64,000 bases of DNA from positions 310,001-374,000 of the forward strand of contig NZ_ATYX01000005.1 of NCBI RefSeq assembly GCF_000427905.1. The letters are read 5' to 3'. The position numbers and the translations under genes were made by a program. Positions 10,148 to 21,480 of the stretch are shown piece after piece. The notes under the pieces were generated by a model. That model was not told the origin of the DNA. It saw only the letters and a program-made list of their open reading frames with translations, and made no database searches. Positions within the stretch are counted from its first letter, which is position 1, and every line of letters begins with the position of its first letter. The DNA is from Thermocrispum agreste DSM 44070 (GTDB taxonomy: Bacteria; Actinomycetota; Actinomycetes; Mycobacteriales; Pseudonocardiaceae).

Positions 10148-10335
10148 GGCGTTCAAGCCTAGTGGCACCGGCTCGGCATAGCGTCCAAGCCTCGTGGCAC
10201 CCGCTCGGCACGGCGCCCAAGCCCCGCAGCACCTCCCTCGGCACTGCGCCCCCACCCCGCAGCACCTCCCTCGGCACGGCGCCCAAGCCTTCGTGGCACC
10301 CCCACAGCACGGCGCCCCCACCCCGTGGCACCGAC
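10141..10335. repeat. Tandem array of 32-34-bp units between pepQ and the next gene
   Basis: Six imperfect units, each like CTCGGCACGGCGCCCAAGCC followed by a variable CGTGG or CGCAG end. The unit nearest pepQ contains its GTG start and its TAGGCT -10-like box, so the array looks like decayed copies of the pepQ promoter/start region. The far end abuts the -10 box of the membrane-protein gene at 10349. Confidence 0.75.
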
Positions 10336-10341
10336 TAGGGT
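10336..10341 (+). promoter_or_regulatory. -10 box of a leaderless transcript
   Basis: TAGGGT ends seven bases before the ATG at 10349, which puts the expected transcription start at or one base before the ATG. No Shine-Dalgarno sequence competes and no -35 is obvious. Confidence 0.4.
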
Positions 10342-10348
10342 GCTGGTC

Positions 10349-11047
10349 ATGAGTGCGTGGTCGGTTCGGGGTCCCGTGATGGCGGTGGTGCACGCCGCAG
10401 GCACGGTCGTGCTGCTCAAGCTGAAGCTGGCCGGGGTCATGCCACCGACGTTTCTGACCTGGATCACCATCGCGGTCCTGATCGGGGTCGCGTGGTTGTG
10501 GGGCTCCGTCGACGGCTGGCGCCGGATCGACCGGCCGGTGGTCACTTGGTTCGTCGCGGGCGTCGTCGGCGGCCTGCTCGGTGGTGTACTCAACGTGGCC
10601 GGGCGCGCGCTGTTCGTCGACCAGACCGGGGTGTCGCAGTTGCCTGCCCAGCTGACCAGTGGGGCGGCGTTCACCGCGCTGTTGATCATGGTGCCGGCCT
10701 GGGTCGGGGTCGCGATCGGCGCACGGCTCGATCCGCCCGTTGCTCAGGAGCCTGGGGCCGCGGGCGCGGTCTCATCCGCAGCCGCTCCCCGGGATCGGGC
10801 CGCATCGGCGAAAGAAGCGGCGCGCTCCCGTGCGGCAACGCGAACCGCCAAGGTGCGGCCCTCGCCCCATAATCGCAAACCGTCGCCTACCGCCCTTCAA
10901 GAGCGCGACGAGCCGGCTTCGCGGACTGCGCAGCGTCCGGGTTCGGCGGGAAAAAGCCGGGGGACGTCCGGCCCGGCGAACAGAACTCCGTCTCCTCGTC
11001 CGCGCCCGGACCGGGATTCGTCCGGTCGGTCCGGGTCCGAGGACTAG
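10349..11047 (+). CDS. B-4DMT-type small membrane transporter-like protein
   Basis: 232 residues. Four predicted membrane segments occupy residues 1 to about 130 (AVVHAAGTVVLLKLKL, ITIAVLIGVAWLWG, WFVAGVVGGLLGGVLNV, FTALLIMVPAWVGVAIGA). A disordered basic, Ser/Pro/Arg-rich tail of about 100 residues follows. It matches the four-helix DMT-like family often found near aro/efp in Pseudonocardiales. Substrate unknown. The ATG at 10349 is preferred over 10325 because of the leaderless promoter. Convergent with the GH43-like gene. Confidence 0.75.
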   Translation: MSAWSVRGPVMAVVHAAGTVVLLKLKLAGVMPPTFLTWITIAVLIGVAWLWGSVDGWRRIDRPVVTWFVAGVVGGLLGGVLNVAGRALFVDQTGVSQLPAQLTSGAAFTALLIMVPAWVGVAIGARLDPPVAQEPGAAGAVSSAAAPRDRAASAKEAARSRAATRTAKVRPSPHNRKPSPTALQERDEPASRTAQRPGSAGKSRGTSGPANRTPSPRPRPDRDSSGRSGSED

Positions 11048-11172
11048 GCGGTCACCGCTGCGCGGGCGCTCGCCACACCCCGGCTGCCCCGCGCCCCCAC
11101 GGCCGAAGGCGTCAAGTGATCACATTCCGCCACAGTTGATCAACACCGCCAGGCGGATGGCCGCGGACGACG

Positions 11173-12756
11173 TCAGCCGAGCGAGCCACCGTGCGGGTGC
11201 GAGCTCCACGCGTTGTCGCTGACGGTGCGCGACTTCGAGCCGTTCAGCTGGGCAAGCTTCGAGACGAGCCGCTGATCGGGCACCAGCCACAGCCGCTTGT
11301 CCTCCAGCAACATGCCCGCCTTGTTGTCGGGTGACTGCAAAATCGGCGCTCCCGCACGCAGCCGGGCCGCCACCGGCAGCTCGGGCAAATCCGCGGGTCG
11401 TTCCTCCAGCACGTGCCTGGCCAGGACCTCGGCGACCGACCGCCGGTCCACCCTGATCAGCTTGCCGTTCGTGACCAGATCCATGGTCCGCTCGGGCGAC
11501 GGGAAGGTGTAACCGTCGAGAATGCGGAGCGCTCGCTGCGGGTCCTGGCACCCGCGTGCACCTTCCAGGTCCATGCCGAAGTGCCGCATGTCCGTGGGCG
11601 CTTCGGAATTCTGCGTTGCCCTGATGACGTCCAGCGGCACGGTTCCGCACGGATCGTCCTCGGACAACGGCGCGTGGCCGTGCGCGGTGCGCACCAAGCC
11701 GGGGCCTTCCCGCCACGGACCGCGGATCGACACCGGCGGGAACGGGTTCACCGTGAAATGCCGGTCCCAGAAGGTGAGTGTGGTGCCTGCCTTCGTCTGG
11801 TGCGCGATCGCGAACGCGTCGAGCACGTCCACCCACATCAGATCCGCGCTGAACGCGTCGACCAGCGAGCTCTCCCGAGGGGCCGCGGTGTTGGGAACCG
11901 GTTTGAACCCGGTGGGCGCCAGCGCTTCGACCCCGGAGTTGAAGCGCGGGTCACGGGACCTGAGCAGGAACTGACCTGCGCCGTTCCACCCCGCCGCTTC
12001 GGCCGTGGTGTCGGTGAACATCAGGTAGAACCAGCCGTCCAGGTAGACGGCCGACGGCTGGCCGACGCCGTAGGCGTTGTCGCGCTTCCGGCCGTGCGAC
12101 GGGGTGACGATGGGCTTGCCGCCGTTGGCCCGGCGCCACGTGATGCCGTCGCGGCTGGTCGCCACGCCGATCGCGTTGCCGAAGTTGTGGTCGTCGTTGC
12201 GGGCGCCTGTGTAGTACAGGTAGTAGACCCCGTCGACTTTGATGACCGACGGGTCGCACGTGTGCTTGGCGTCGAAACCCCGACGGCTGCCACTGAACAC
12301 CGCCTTCGGCCCCTGAGTGCCCGCGGCGTCACGGAACGGCCCGTCGAGCGTCCGCGCTTCCCCGTACAGGATGTCGTCGCCTGCAGGCTTCGCCGCGCCG
12401 TACTGGCTGCACCACCACATGCGCTTGCGGTCGCCCTCGACCATCACGGTCGGGCCGTAGTTGTACGGTGCATCTGCCCAGCCGGCGGCGACCACCCCTG
12501 GGCTCTGGCGGTGGTTGACCGCGCGCAGCTTCAGTTTCGGCTCGACCTGCTGCTGTGCCGGATGCTGTCGTGGCTGCTGCCCGTGCAACGGCGACGCCGG
12601 CGACTGGGCGGGCAGCGCCTCCGAACTGCCGTCGTCGCAGCCCGACAGCACGGCCAGCGTCATCAGGAGAACGATCTGAACGACCGCGGCCACCCGCCGA
12701 CGCCGCGCGGCACGCTTCGCGGCGAGCCTCCCGCCCCTGCCTCCGACACCCGCCAC
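11173..12756 (-). CDS. Secreted GH43-like beta-propeller lipoprotein
   Basis: 527 residues from the GTG at 12756. A basic N-region (KRAARRRR), hydrophobic core and lipobox LAVLSGC mark a lipoprotein signal. Repeated blade-like segments follow, including CDPSVIKVDGVYYLYYTGA, GVGQPSAVYLDGWFYLMF and YNYGPTVMVEGDRKRMWW. They resemble five-bladed glycosidases of the GH43/GH32/GH62 type; the substrate cannot be told and catalytic activity is unproven. The start is uncertain: an ATG at 12798 overlaps aroQ by 34 bases and neither start has a good ribosome site. It follows aroQ by eight bases and may be the last gene of the aro operon. Confidence 0.75.
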   Translation of the reverse strand: MAGVGGRGGRLAAKRAARRRRVAAVVQIVLLMTLAVLSGCDDGSSEALPAQSPASPLHGQQPRQHPAQQQVEPKLKLRAVNHRQSPGVVAAGWADAPYNYGPTVMVEGDRKRMWWCSQYGAAKPAGDDILYGEARTLDGPFRDAAGTQGPKAVFSGSRRGFDAKHTCDPSVIKVDGVYYLYYTGARNDDHNFGNAIGVATSRDGITWRRANGGKPIVTPSHGRKRDNAYGVGQPSAVYLDGWFYLMFTDTTAEAAGWNGAGQFLLRSRDPRFNSGVEALAPTGFKPVPNTAAPRESSLVDAFSADLMWVDVLDAFAIAHQTKAGTTLTFWDRHFTVNPFPPVSIRGPWREGPGLVRTAHGHAPLSEDDPCGTVPLDVIRATQNSEAPTDMRHFGMDLEGARGCQDPQRALRILDGYTFPSPERTMDLVTNGKLIRVDRRSVAEVLARHVLEERPADLPELPVAARLRAGAPILQSPDNKAGMLLEDKRLWLVPDQRLVSKLAQLNGSKSRTVSDNAWSSHPHGGSLG

Positions 12757-12764
12757 AGCGGGGG

Positions 12765-16010
<3,246 letters not shown>

Positions 16011-16044
16011 CCATGAATCGTGTCATGTCGCGCACCTGCGCTCG

Positions 16045-16698
16045 CTACGGGCCCACACCGAATCTCTCCCCGGGAAACACCGCCATCACCCACGTGCTCA
16101 CCAGCAGGCCCGGTCCGTGCGGCACGCCATCGCGCCAAGCGCGCCTGCCGGACAGCCGTCCGGCCAGCGCGAGCATTGCCGTGGTCATGGCCGCCAGCGC
16201 CGCACCCACCAGGACCGAGGCCCAGCCGAGCGCACCGAGGACACCACCCAATCCGCCGGACAGCTTGACGTCACCCGCGCCCAATGACGCCGGTCGTAGC
16301 GTGTGGACGCACCAGTGGCAAAGGAAGAAGCCAACGGCCCCGGCGGCCGCGGAAACCATCAGCCACGCGCTCTGCACTGCCACCGCCGCTGCACCGACGG
16401 CCAACCCGACAGCGACCGTCGCCGACATGGTCAGCGCATCGGGCAGGCGCATGTGTTTGAGATCCACGGCCGTCAGAGGCACCGCGAATGCCGTCAGCGC
16501 AACCGGCACGGGGAGCCACCACTCCGGCCACGACGATCCGGCGCGAGCGGCGACGACAGCGAACAGCAGAGCGGACGTCACTTCGAGCGGCCCCGGTCGT
16601 ATCCGACACCCACGCGGCAGAGCCGCGAGGACCCACCGGCTGACAGCGCCCAGCAGGACGCCGATCGCGGCGAACACGCATGTCAGTTGCCATGTCAT
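16045..16698 (-). CDS. Short A24-family prepilin peptidase-like membrane protein
   Basis: 217 residues, about six membrane segments. The two catalytic aspartates of type IV prepilin peptidases are present: Asp in AVDLKHMRLPDALT and the GxGD motif in LGAGDVKLSGGLGG. The N-terminal Cys-rich methyltransferase domain is missing, as in CpaA/TadV-type enzymes. No pilus gene is in the window, so the substrate is unknown. A similar gene sits beside aroC in other actinobacteria. The start is uncertain among 16734, 16710 and 16698; I chose the last because the membrane segment begins there. Confidence 0.8.
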   Translation of the reverse strand: MTWQLTCVFAAIGVLLGAVSRWVLAALPRGCRIRPGPLEVTSALLFAVVAARAGSSWPEWWLPVPVALTAFAVPLTAVDLKHMRLPDALTMSATVAVGLAVGAAAVAVQSAWLMVSAAAGAVGFFLCHWCVHTLRPASLGAGDVKLSGGLGGVLGALGWASVLVGAALAAMTTAMLALAGRLSGRRAWRDGVPHGPGLLVSTWVMAVFPGERFGVGP

Positions 16699-16866
16699 GC
16701 CGCCCAGCATCGGGACGCGACGCCGAGTCCACAACGCACGACGACACCCAGGACGCCACTCGCGTCACTGAACCGGCGATTTCCGACCCGGGATGCGCCA
16801 TTCGCGGCGCCGGATGGTGACACGGGGCCGACTTGGACCTACCGTCGGAGCCGATCGGGACGGCGG

Positions 16867-17277
16867 CTAGCCGGCGGCCGTCGATCCCGGGGTTTCCGCT
16901 CCAGTGGTCGACGCGGAGCGCCAATCCCGGCGCGCCAACAGCAACCCGCCGAAGACGATGCACGCGATGTCGGTCACCAGTCCCCACACCTCGGCCGACG
17001 TCGTCAGCTGCTGCTGGATGCCGAACAAACCGACCGTAAGAGCAAGGAGGTACGCCCCCAATGTCGCCGCCCCGAATCCCACCGCGGCCAGCAACGGCAG
17101 CCAGTGCCGCCAGAACAGCACCCCACCGGAGATCACGATGCCGGCACCCACGTTCACCAGGAACAGCGGGCCGATCACCTCGTGCGTGTTGGCCCAGTCG
17201 TCCCACTCGAGCAAATGCACCACAGCCGAACCGAGAAGTCCGAACAGCAGTAGCGCAACCAGCACGACTCTGGCCAT
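16867..17277 (-). CDS. Small four-helix membrane protein of unknown function
   Basis: 136 residues with four hydrophobic segments (ARVVLVALLLFGLLGSAVVH, LFLVNVGAGIVISGGVLFW, AAVGFGAATLGAYLLALTVG, GLVTDIACIVFGGLLLA). No catalytic motif. The HLLEWDDWANTHEVIG loop between helices 1 and 2 is the most distinctive soluble part. The ATG at 17277 has AAAGGA six bases upstream and is chosen over 17304. Divergent from the Rieske gene. Function not recognised. Confidence 0.7.
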   Translation of the reverse strand: MARVVLVALLLFGLLGSAVVHLLEWDDWANTHEVIGPLFLVNVGAGIVISGGVLFWRHWLPLLAAVGFGAATLGAYLLALTVGLFGIQQQLTTSAEVWGLVTDIACIVFGGLLLARRDWRSASTTGAETPGSTAAG

Positions 17278-17416
17278 CACGCGTCCTTTCGCTCGGTGAC
17301 CCATATCACCACAACGCGGTGGTTCCTGCTACCGGTTCAACCAGTAGACACCCGAGTGTGCTGCCAGAACACCGGACGCTCCGCGCCCCGGTCAGGTTGT
17401 GACGGCCTTGTGCTCC

Positions 17417-17422
17417 TAGCAT
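17417..17422 (+). promoter_or_regulatory. -10 box upstream of the Rieske gene
   Basis: TAGCAT ends eight bases before the ATG at 17431, giving a leader of at most two bases. No -35 of good quality was found. Confidence 0.35.
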
Positions 17423-17430
17423 GACCGTCC

Positions 17431-17874
17431 ATGAGCCCCGAACGTCACACCCGCCGCGACGCGTTGACATTCGGCGTCGCCGTCGGCGCCGTAGGAGCCG
17501 TGTCCATCGCGGGCTGCGGCAGCGAGGAGCCACAGCAGCCGAAGGAGCCGCCCAAACGGCTGGTCAAGGCCGACGAGGTGGAGATCGGCAAGCCCAAGTT
17601 GGTGAAGCACCCCAACGGCCGGATGCTGCCCGGGCAGGAGTTCGAACAGATCATCCTGGTGCGCACGGACGAAAAGACCGTCAAGGCCTACAGCAACCTG
17701 TGCACCCACGCCGAGTGCCTGGTCAAGCCGAAGGGCAAGACCCTGCACTGCCCGTGCCACGAAGCCGACTTCGACCCGGCCACGGGCGAGGTCATCCAGG
17801 GACCGCCGCCGAAGCCGCTGGCGACGATCGACGTGCACATCGCAGACGGCTGGATCATGACGGGGTCGGCGTGA
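17431..17874 (+). CDS. Rieske [2Fe-2S] lipoprotein
   Basis: 147 residues. A RRDALTFG twin-arginine-like start and lipobox SIAGC (Cys29) point to a folded, exported lipoprotein. The Rieske cluster ligands are C91-T-H93 and C107-P-C-H110. Cys96 and Cys109 can form the disulfide seen in cytochrome bc1-type Rieske proteins. There is no neighbouring cytochrome b gene, so it is not part of a bc1 operon here. The stop overlaps the GTG of the serine hydrolase gene (GTGA), so the two are probably co-translated. Electron partner unknown. Confidence 0.9.
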   Translation: MSPERHTRRDALTFGVAVGAVGAVSIAGCGSEEPQQPKEPPKRLVKADEVEIGKPKLVKHPNGRMLPGQEFEQIILVRTDEKTVKAYSNLCTHAECLVKPKGKTLHCPCHEADFDPATGEVIQGPPPKPLATIDVHIADGWIMTGSA

Positions 17875-18692
17875 CGGGCGCACTGGATCAGGTCGCACAG
17901 TGGCCGGTCTCCAACGCCGCGGCCGCTGTCGTCGCAGCTGACGGCCGGGTACTCGGAGCAGTGGGCGACGACAAGCGGGAGTACTACCTGGCCTCGGTGA
18001 CCAAGCTGCTCACCGCCTACACCGTGCTCATCGCGGTCGAGGAAGGCGTGTTCGAGCTCGACACGCCCGCGGGCCCGGAAGGGGCGACCGTCCGGGACCT
18101 GTTGGCGCACACCGCCGGGGTCGCGTTCAGCCAGCGGAAGGTGGTGGCTGCCCCGCGCACCCGCAGGCTGTACTCCAGTGCCGGGTTCGACATGCTGGCC
18201 GAGGCGCTCACCGAGCACGCCGACATCGCGTTCGACACCTATCAGCAGGAAGCGCTGCTGACCCCGCTGGGGATGACCAGCACCCGGCTGGCGGGCTCCC
18301 CGGGGGCCGATGGCTACTCGACGGTTGCCGACCTCGTTCGTTTCGCGCACGAGCTGCAACGGCCGACCCTCATCAGCCCGCAGACGCTCACCGAGGCGAC
18401 CACGGTGCAGTTCCCCGGACTCAACGGTGTGCTGCCCGGCTTCGGTCACCAGCGTCCGAACGACTGGGGCCTGGGCTTCGAGCTGCGGGACCACAAGGAT
18501 CCGCACTGGACCGGCAGCACCAGTTCACCGCGCACATTCGGACACTTCGGACAGTCCGGGACGTTCTTGTGGATCGACCCCGAGGCCGGGCTCGGCTGTG
18601 TAACCTTGACCGACCGCGACTTCGGGGACTGGGCGAAGGAGGCGTGGCCGCGGTTCACCGACGCGGTACTGGCGGAGTACGCCCGGCGCTGA
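17871..18692 (+). CDS. Serine hydrolase, class C beta-lactamase / PBP fold
   Basis: 273 residues. The SxxK motif is Ser42-V-T-Lys45 (LASVTKLL), the second motif is Tyr101-S-S, and HFGQSG occupies the place of the KTG/HxG motif. This is the beta-lactamase/esterase/DD-peptidase superfamily. No signal peptide is seen, so a cytoplasmic esterase or peptidase is more likely than a periplasmic PBP. Start GTG at 17871, overlapping the Rieske stop. Frames that extend upstream through the Rieske gene are shadows. Confidence 0.85.
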   Translation: MTGALDQVAQWPVSNAAAAVVAADGRVLGAVGDDKREYYLASVTKLLTAYTVLIAVEEGVFELDTPAGPEGATVRDLLAHTAGVAFSQRKVVAAPRTRRLYSSAGFDMLAEALTEHADIAFDTYQQEALLTPLGMTSTRLAGSPGADGYSTVADLVRFAHELQRPTLISPQTLTEATTVQFPGLNGVLPGFGHQRPNDWGLGFELRDHKDPHWTGSTSSPRTFGHFGQSGTFLWIDPEAGLGCVTLTDRDFGDWAKEAWPRFTDAVLAEYARR

Positions 18693-18708
18693 CCGGGTCT
18701 CGGGGGAG

Positions 18709-19539
18709 GTGGTCACGATCGACATCCAGCAGATTCTGCTGACCGTCGGTGGGGTCCTGTTCGTGGGCGTCGCGCTGTGGCTGTGGTTCCAGCAGGAAAA
18801 GCGGACGTACGAGAAGAAGAAGCGCGAGGCCGAAAAGAACGGCTGGACCTACCAGCGATTCGGCAAGGGCCTGCGCCGCAAGTACCGGCACCTGCCGATC
18901 GTCGACGGTGACTCGGTGCGGGCCAAGCACGTCATGCGCGGCCAGTACCGCGGTCGCCCGATCACCATGTTCACCCTCGCATTCAGGCGTGAGGAGCCGG
19001 TGAAGTCCCGCCACATCTTCGACGACGGGGACCGTGACAACGACGGCAAGCGGGACACGCGCCAGGTCAAGAAGTCCTACGGCGTGGTTTCCGTCGGCGT
19101 GCCGACCGAGCTGCCGAAGTTCGAGCTCAGCGCCAAAGAACGACAGGGCAAACGGTTGCGGCAAGAACGGTCGCGGTTCACCGAACAGCTTGTCGGCAAC
19201 ATCGCCGGTAACGTGATCGGTGCGAAGGCGGGCCAGCTGCTGTTCGGCAAGGACTACACCGGCGGAAAGGTCGAGATGGGTGATCCGCAGTTCGACGACG
19301 TGTTCGTCGTGCGGTCGACCGAACCGGATCGGGTTCGCGCCTTGCTGACCCCGCAGGCACGGGCCTGGTTGCTGAAGTCCGACAAGGCCCGCAAGTACGT
19401 CGTGTGGTGCGACGGACAGGAAATCATCACGTGGGGCACCGGCACGGACACCAACGTCGGCAAGGTCAAGGCCAACTACCTCAACGACCTGCTCGACCAG
19501 CTTCCGGCCGGTCAGCTGTGGGGGCCACCGCCGAGCTGA
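18709..19539 (+). CDS. Membrane-anchored DUF3137-like protein
   Basis: 276 residues. One N-terminal membrane segment (IQQILLTVGGVLFVGVALWL) is followed by a Lys/Glu-rich helix (EKRTYEKKKREAEKNG) and a soluble domain. The C-terminal part FDDVFVVRSTEPDRVRALLT resembles DUF3137 proteins. No enzymatic residues are recognisable. The GTG start is 16 bases after the serine hydrolase and directly abuts a GGGGGAG stretch, an unusually short spacer, so the start is uncertain. Last gene before the repeat-rich region. Confidence 0.65.
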   Translation: MVTIDIQQILLTVGGVLFVGVALWLWFQQEKRTYEKKKREAEKNGWTYQRFGKGLRRKYRHLPIVDGDSVRAKHVMRGQYRGRPITMFTLAFRREEPVKSRHIFDDGDRDNDGKRDTRQVKKSYGVVSVGVPTELPKFELSAKERQGKRLRQERSRFTEQLVGNIAGNVIGAKAGQLLFGKDYTGGKVEMGDPQFDDVFVVRSTEPDRVRALLTPQARAWLLKSDKARKYVVWCDGQEIITWGTGTDTNVGKVKANYLNDLLDQLPAGQLWGPPPS

Positions 19540-20372
19540 CTCCTGTCAGGCAGTCGCATGGTCCGCCGGCCCTGGTAGCCGCGAACGGCATGACCGGGGC
19601 CGACAGCCTGCCCGCGGGCTCGACCCGGCAGGCCTACTGAGGTTCGGGCCGGCGAACCGGCTGAAGCCTCCGAGCCGGCGAACCGGCTGAGAACCCGACC
19701 GACAGATCCACGGAGGCTTCGCAGCCGACAGACTTGCGGCAAGCTCGGGTCGGCGAAGCGGCTCGGGTCGGCGAAGCGACGCAGAGCCGGGGCTCGGCAA
19801 CCCCGAGGGGATCGGCCAGCGGGTCGGCTGAACACACTGAGCCGGCAGATCCACTGCAGGCTCGAGTCGACGACCCACTGAAGACGAGTCGACCGGTCCA
19901 CTGAGGGCTCGCGCCAACAGACCAGCTGAACGCTCGGGGCCGGAGACACTGACAGTCCCACCAAGCCGGCAGTCCCACCAAGAGGATCGGTCAGCGCGTC
20001 GGCTGAACGCTCGGAGCTGGCTGGCCCACTGCAGGCTCGAGTCGACGACCCACACAAGAGCGAGTTGACGAACCGCTGAACGCCCGGTGTAGCGGAGACG
20101 ATGGGGCCTGGGTCGGCACACTGCTGACGGACCTGCCAGCGACCCGCTGAACGCTCGGGAGCCCGCAGACCACTGGAGGACACGGGGCAGCTCGCGCTCC
20201 AGCCCGCCGAGGGGGCGGCCAGCGGACCTGCTCAGTGACCGGACGCCTGGCCGGACACAGCTGAAGTCCGGACAGCCGCGAACACCCCGATCACGCCCGC
20301 CCACCGCGGCCGGAGGGATGCCGACAGCTTTGGAGCCAGCTTGGGTGGACGCCCGGCCGGGAAGCGGCGCCT
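19540..20372. repeat. Decayed repeat region downstream of aroE
   Basis: Over 800 bases with no credible gene; translations in all frames are low-complexity. A short GC-rich theme recurs, such as CGGCTGAACGCTCGGGGCCG, CCACTGAGGGCTCG or GAGTCGACGACCCACTG. A 28-base exact direct repeat occurs at 19851-19878 and 20026-20053, inside a larger diverged copy offset by 175 bases (about 19805-19890 and 19980-20065). An 18-base tandem repeat, CTCGGGTCGGCGAAGCGG, begins near 19744. Units are too diverged for a CRISPR. Confidence 0.65.
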
Positions 20373-20422
20373 ACGGTTCCATGACACGGTTCTACCGTTC
20401 CAGGGCACGGTTCCACGGTTCC
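20373..20422. repeat. Clustered ACGGTTCC octamers
   Basis: ACGGTTCC occurs at 20373, 20407 and 20415 with a one-base variant at 20386, within 50 bases. A second short theme, ATCGCGTCGCCGAG, repeats just downstream (about 20465-20505). No gene is supported between here and the aroE stop. Confidence 0.5.
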
Positions 20423-20598
20423 ATGCCCCGGATCGCGATCCCGCAGCGATACGGCGGCATTCTCCACCGCGTCGCCGAGGCATCGCGTCGCCGAGATCGC
20501 GTCACCAGGAGCCATGCCCCCGACAATCGCGTCGGTGACACGCGGATCGCAGAGCGGCACGACGCGCCTTCCACGGCCGGGTGCGGCCGTCTCAGTAC

Positions 20599-21480
20599 TC
20601 AGCCCAGCGGAAGCTCGTGCACTCCCCCGGTCGCTTCCCGCAGCGCAGCCCGCATCTCCGCTCGGGGCGCCGGCTTGCCGGTGAACTGCTCCACCTGCCC
20701 GAACGCCTGGTGCAGCAGCATGTCCAGCCCGGTCGCCAGCCGGCCGCCGCCCGCCAGCACCGCCTCCGCCAACGGTGTCGGCCACGGGTGATAGATCACG
20801 TCGAGCACGCTCGCCGCAGTCGCCAGCTCCGCTGCGTGCGGCCGGACCGCGTCGGCCGGTGCCGTGTTGATCACCACGCTCGCCGTCGCCGCCAGCTCCG
20901 CCCAGTCCGCGTCGGCCCAGCGCCGTGCCTCGGCCGACAAGCCGGCGCGCTGGGCGGCGGCCATTGCGCCGGCGGCGCGCGCAGGTTCACGTACGACGAA
21001 CAGCACCTCGGACAGCCTCAGCTGGTGACACGCCACCGCAGCGGCCGACGCCGTGCCACCCCCGCCGATCACCACAGCGGGCCGATCCGTCCGCGGCTTG
21101 CCGCAGACGGCCAGCACAGCTCCCGCTACACCGTCGACGTCCGTGCAATCCGCGCGCCAGCCGCCATCACCCAGCTTCACCAGCGTGTTCGCCGCACCGA
21201 CCGCCCGGGCACGCGGAGTCGCCTCGGTGGCGAATTCCAGCGCTGCGTGCTTGCCCGGCATGGTCACCGAGACGCCCACCCACTCGGACCCGAAGCCACT
21301 GAGCAACTCCGGCAACCGCTGGGCATCGGCCTCGACACGCTCGTAGGTCCAGTCGGTCAAACCGAGCGCACGATAGGCGGCAAGGTGCAGCACCGGGGAC
21401 AGCGAATGCGCCACCGGCTTGCCCAGCACCGCCGCGCGGCGCGCGCCCGGTGACCGCCGATCGCCGTTACCAGACACCAC
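20599..21480 (-). CDS. aroE: Shikimate dehydrogenase
   Basis: Reduces 3-dehydroshikimate with NADPH. 293 residues. Substrate-binding SLSP is in GKPVAHSLSPVLH, the catalytic Lys is in SVTMPGKHAAL and the Asp in DCTDVDG. The dinucleotide loop is GGGGTASAA. The GTG at 21480 has GAGGAA upstream and overlaps the mltG stop by 14 bases, so it is translationally linked to mltG. Last gene of alaS-ruvX-mltG-aroE. Confidence 0.94.
   Translation of the reverse strand: MVSGNGDRRSPGARRAAVLGKPVAHSLSPVLHLAAYRALGLTDWTYERVEADAQRLPELLSGFGSEWVGVSVTMPGKHAALEFATEATPRARAVGAANTLVKLGDGGWRADCTDVDGVAGAVLAVCGKPRTDRPAVVIGGGGTASAAAVACHQLRLSEVLFVVREPARAAGAMAAAQRAGLSAEARRWADADWAELAATASVVINTAPADAVRPHAAELATAASVLDVIYHPWPTPLAEAVLAGGGRLATGLDMLLHQAFGQVEQFTGKPAPRAEMRAALREATGGVHELPLG

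Noticed and set aside
9023-10393. Extended N-terminus of the peptidase to 10393
   Set aside because: The extra 82 codons are the translated tandem repeat (Cys/Arg/Gly); the family N-terminus begins at 10147.
19546-20304. Minus-strand open frame of about 250 codons in the repeat block
   Set aside because: Translation is Ser/Arg/Ala/Pro low-complexity made by the repeats; several overlapping frames look alike.
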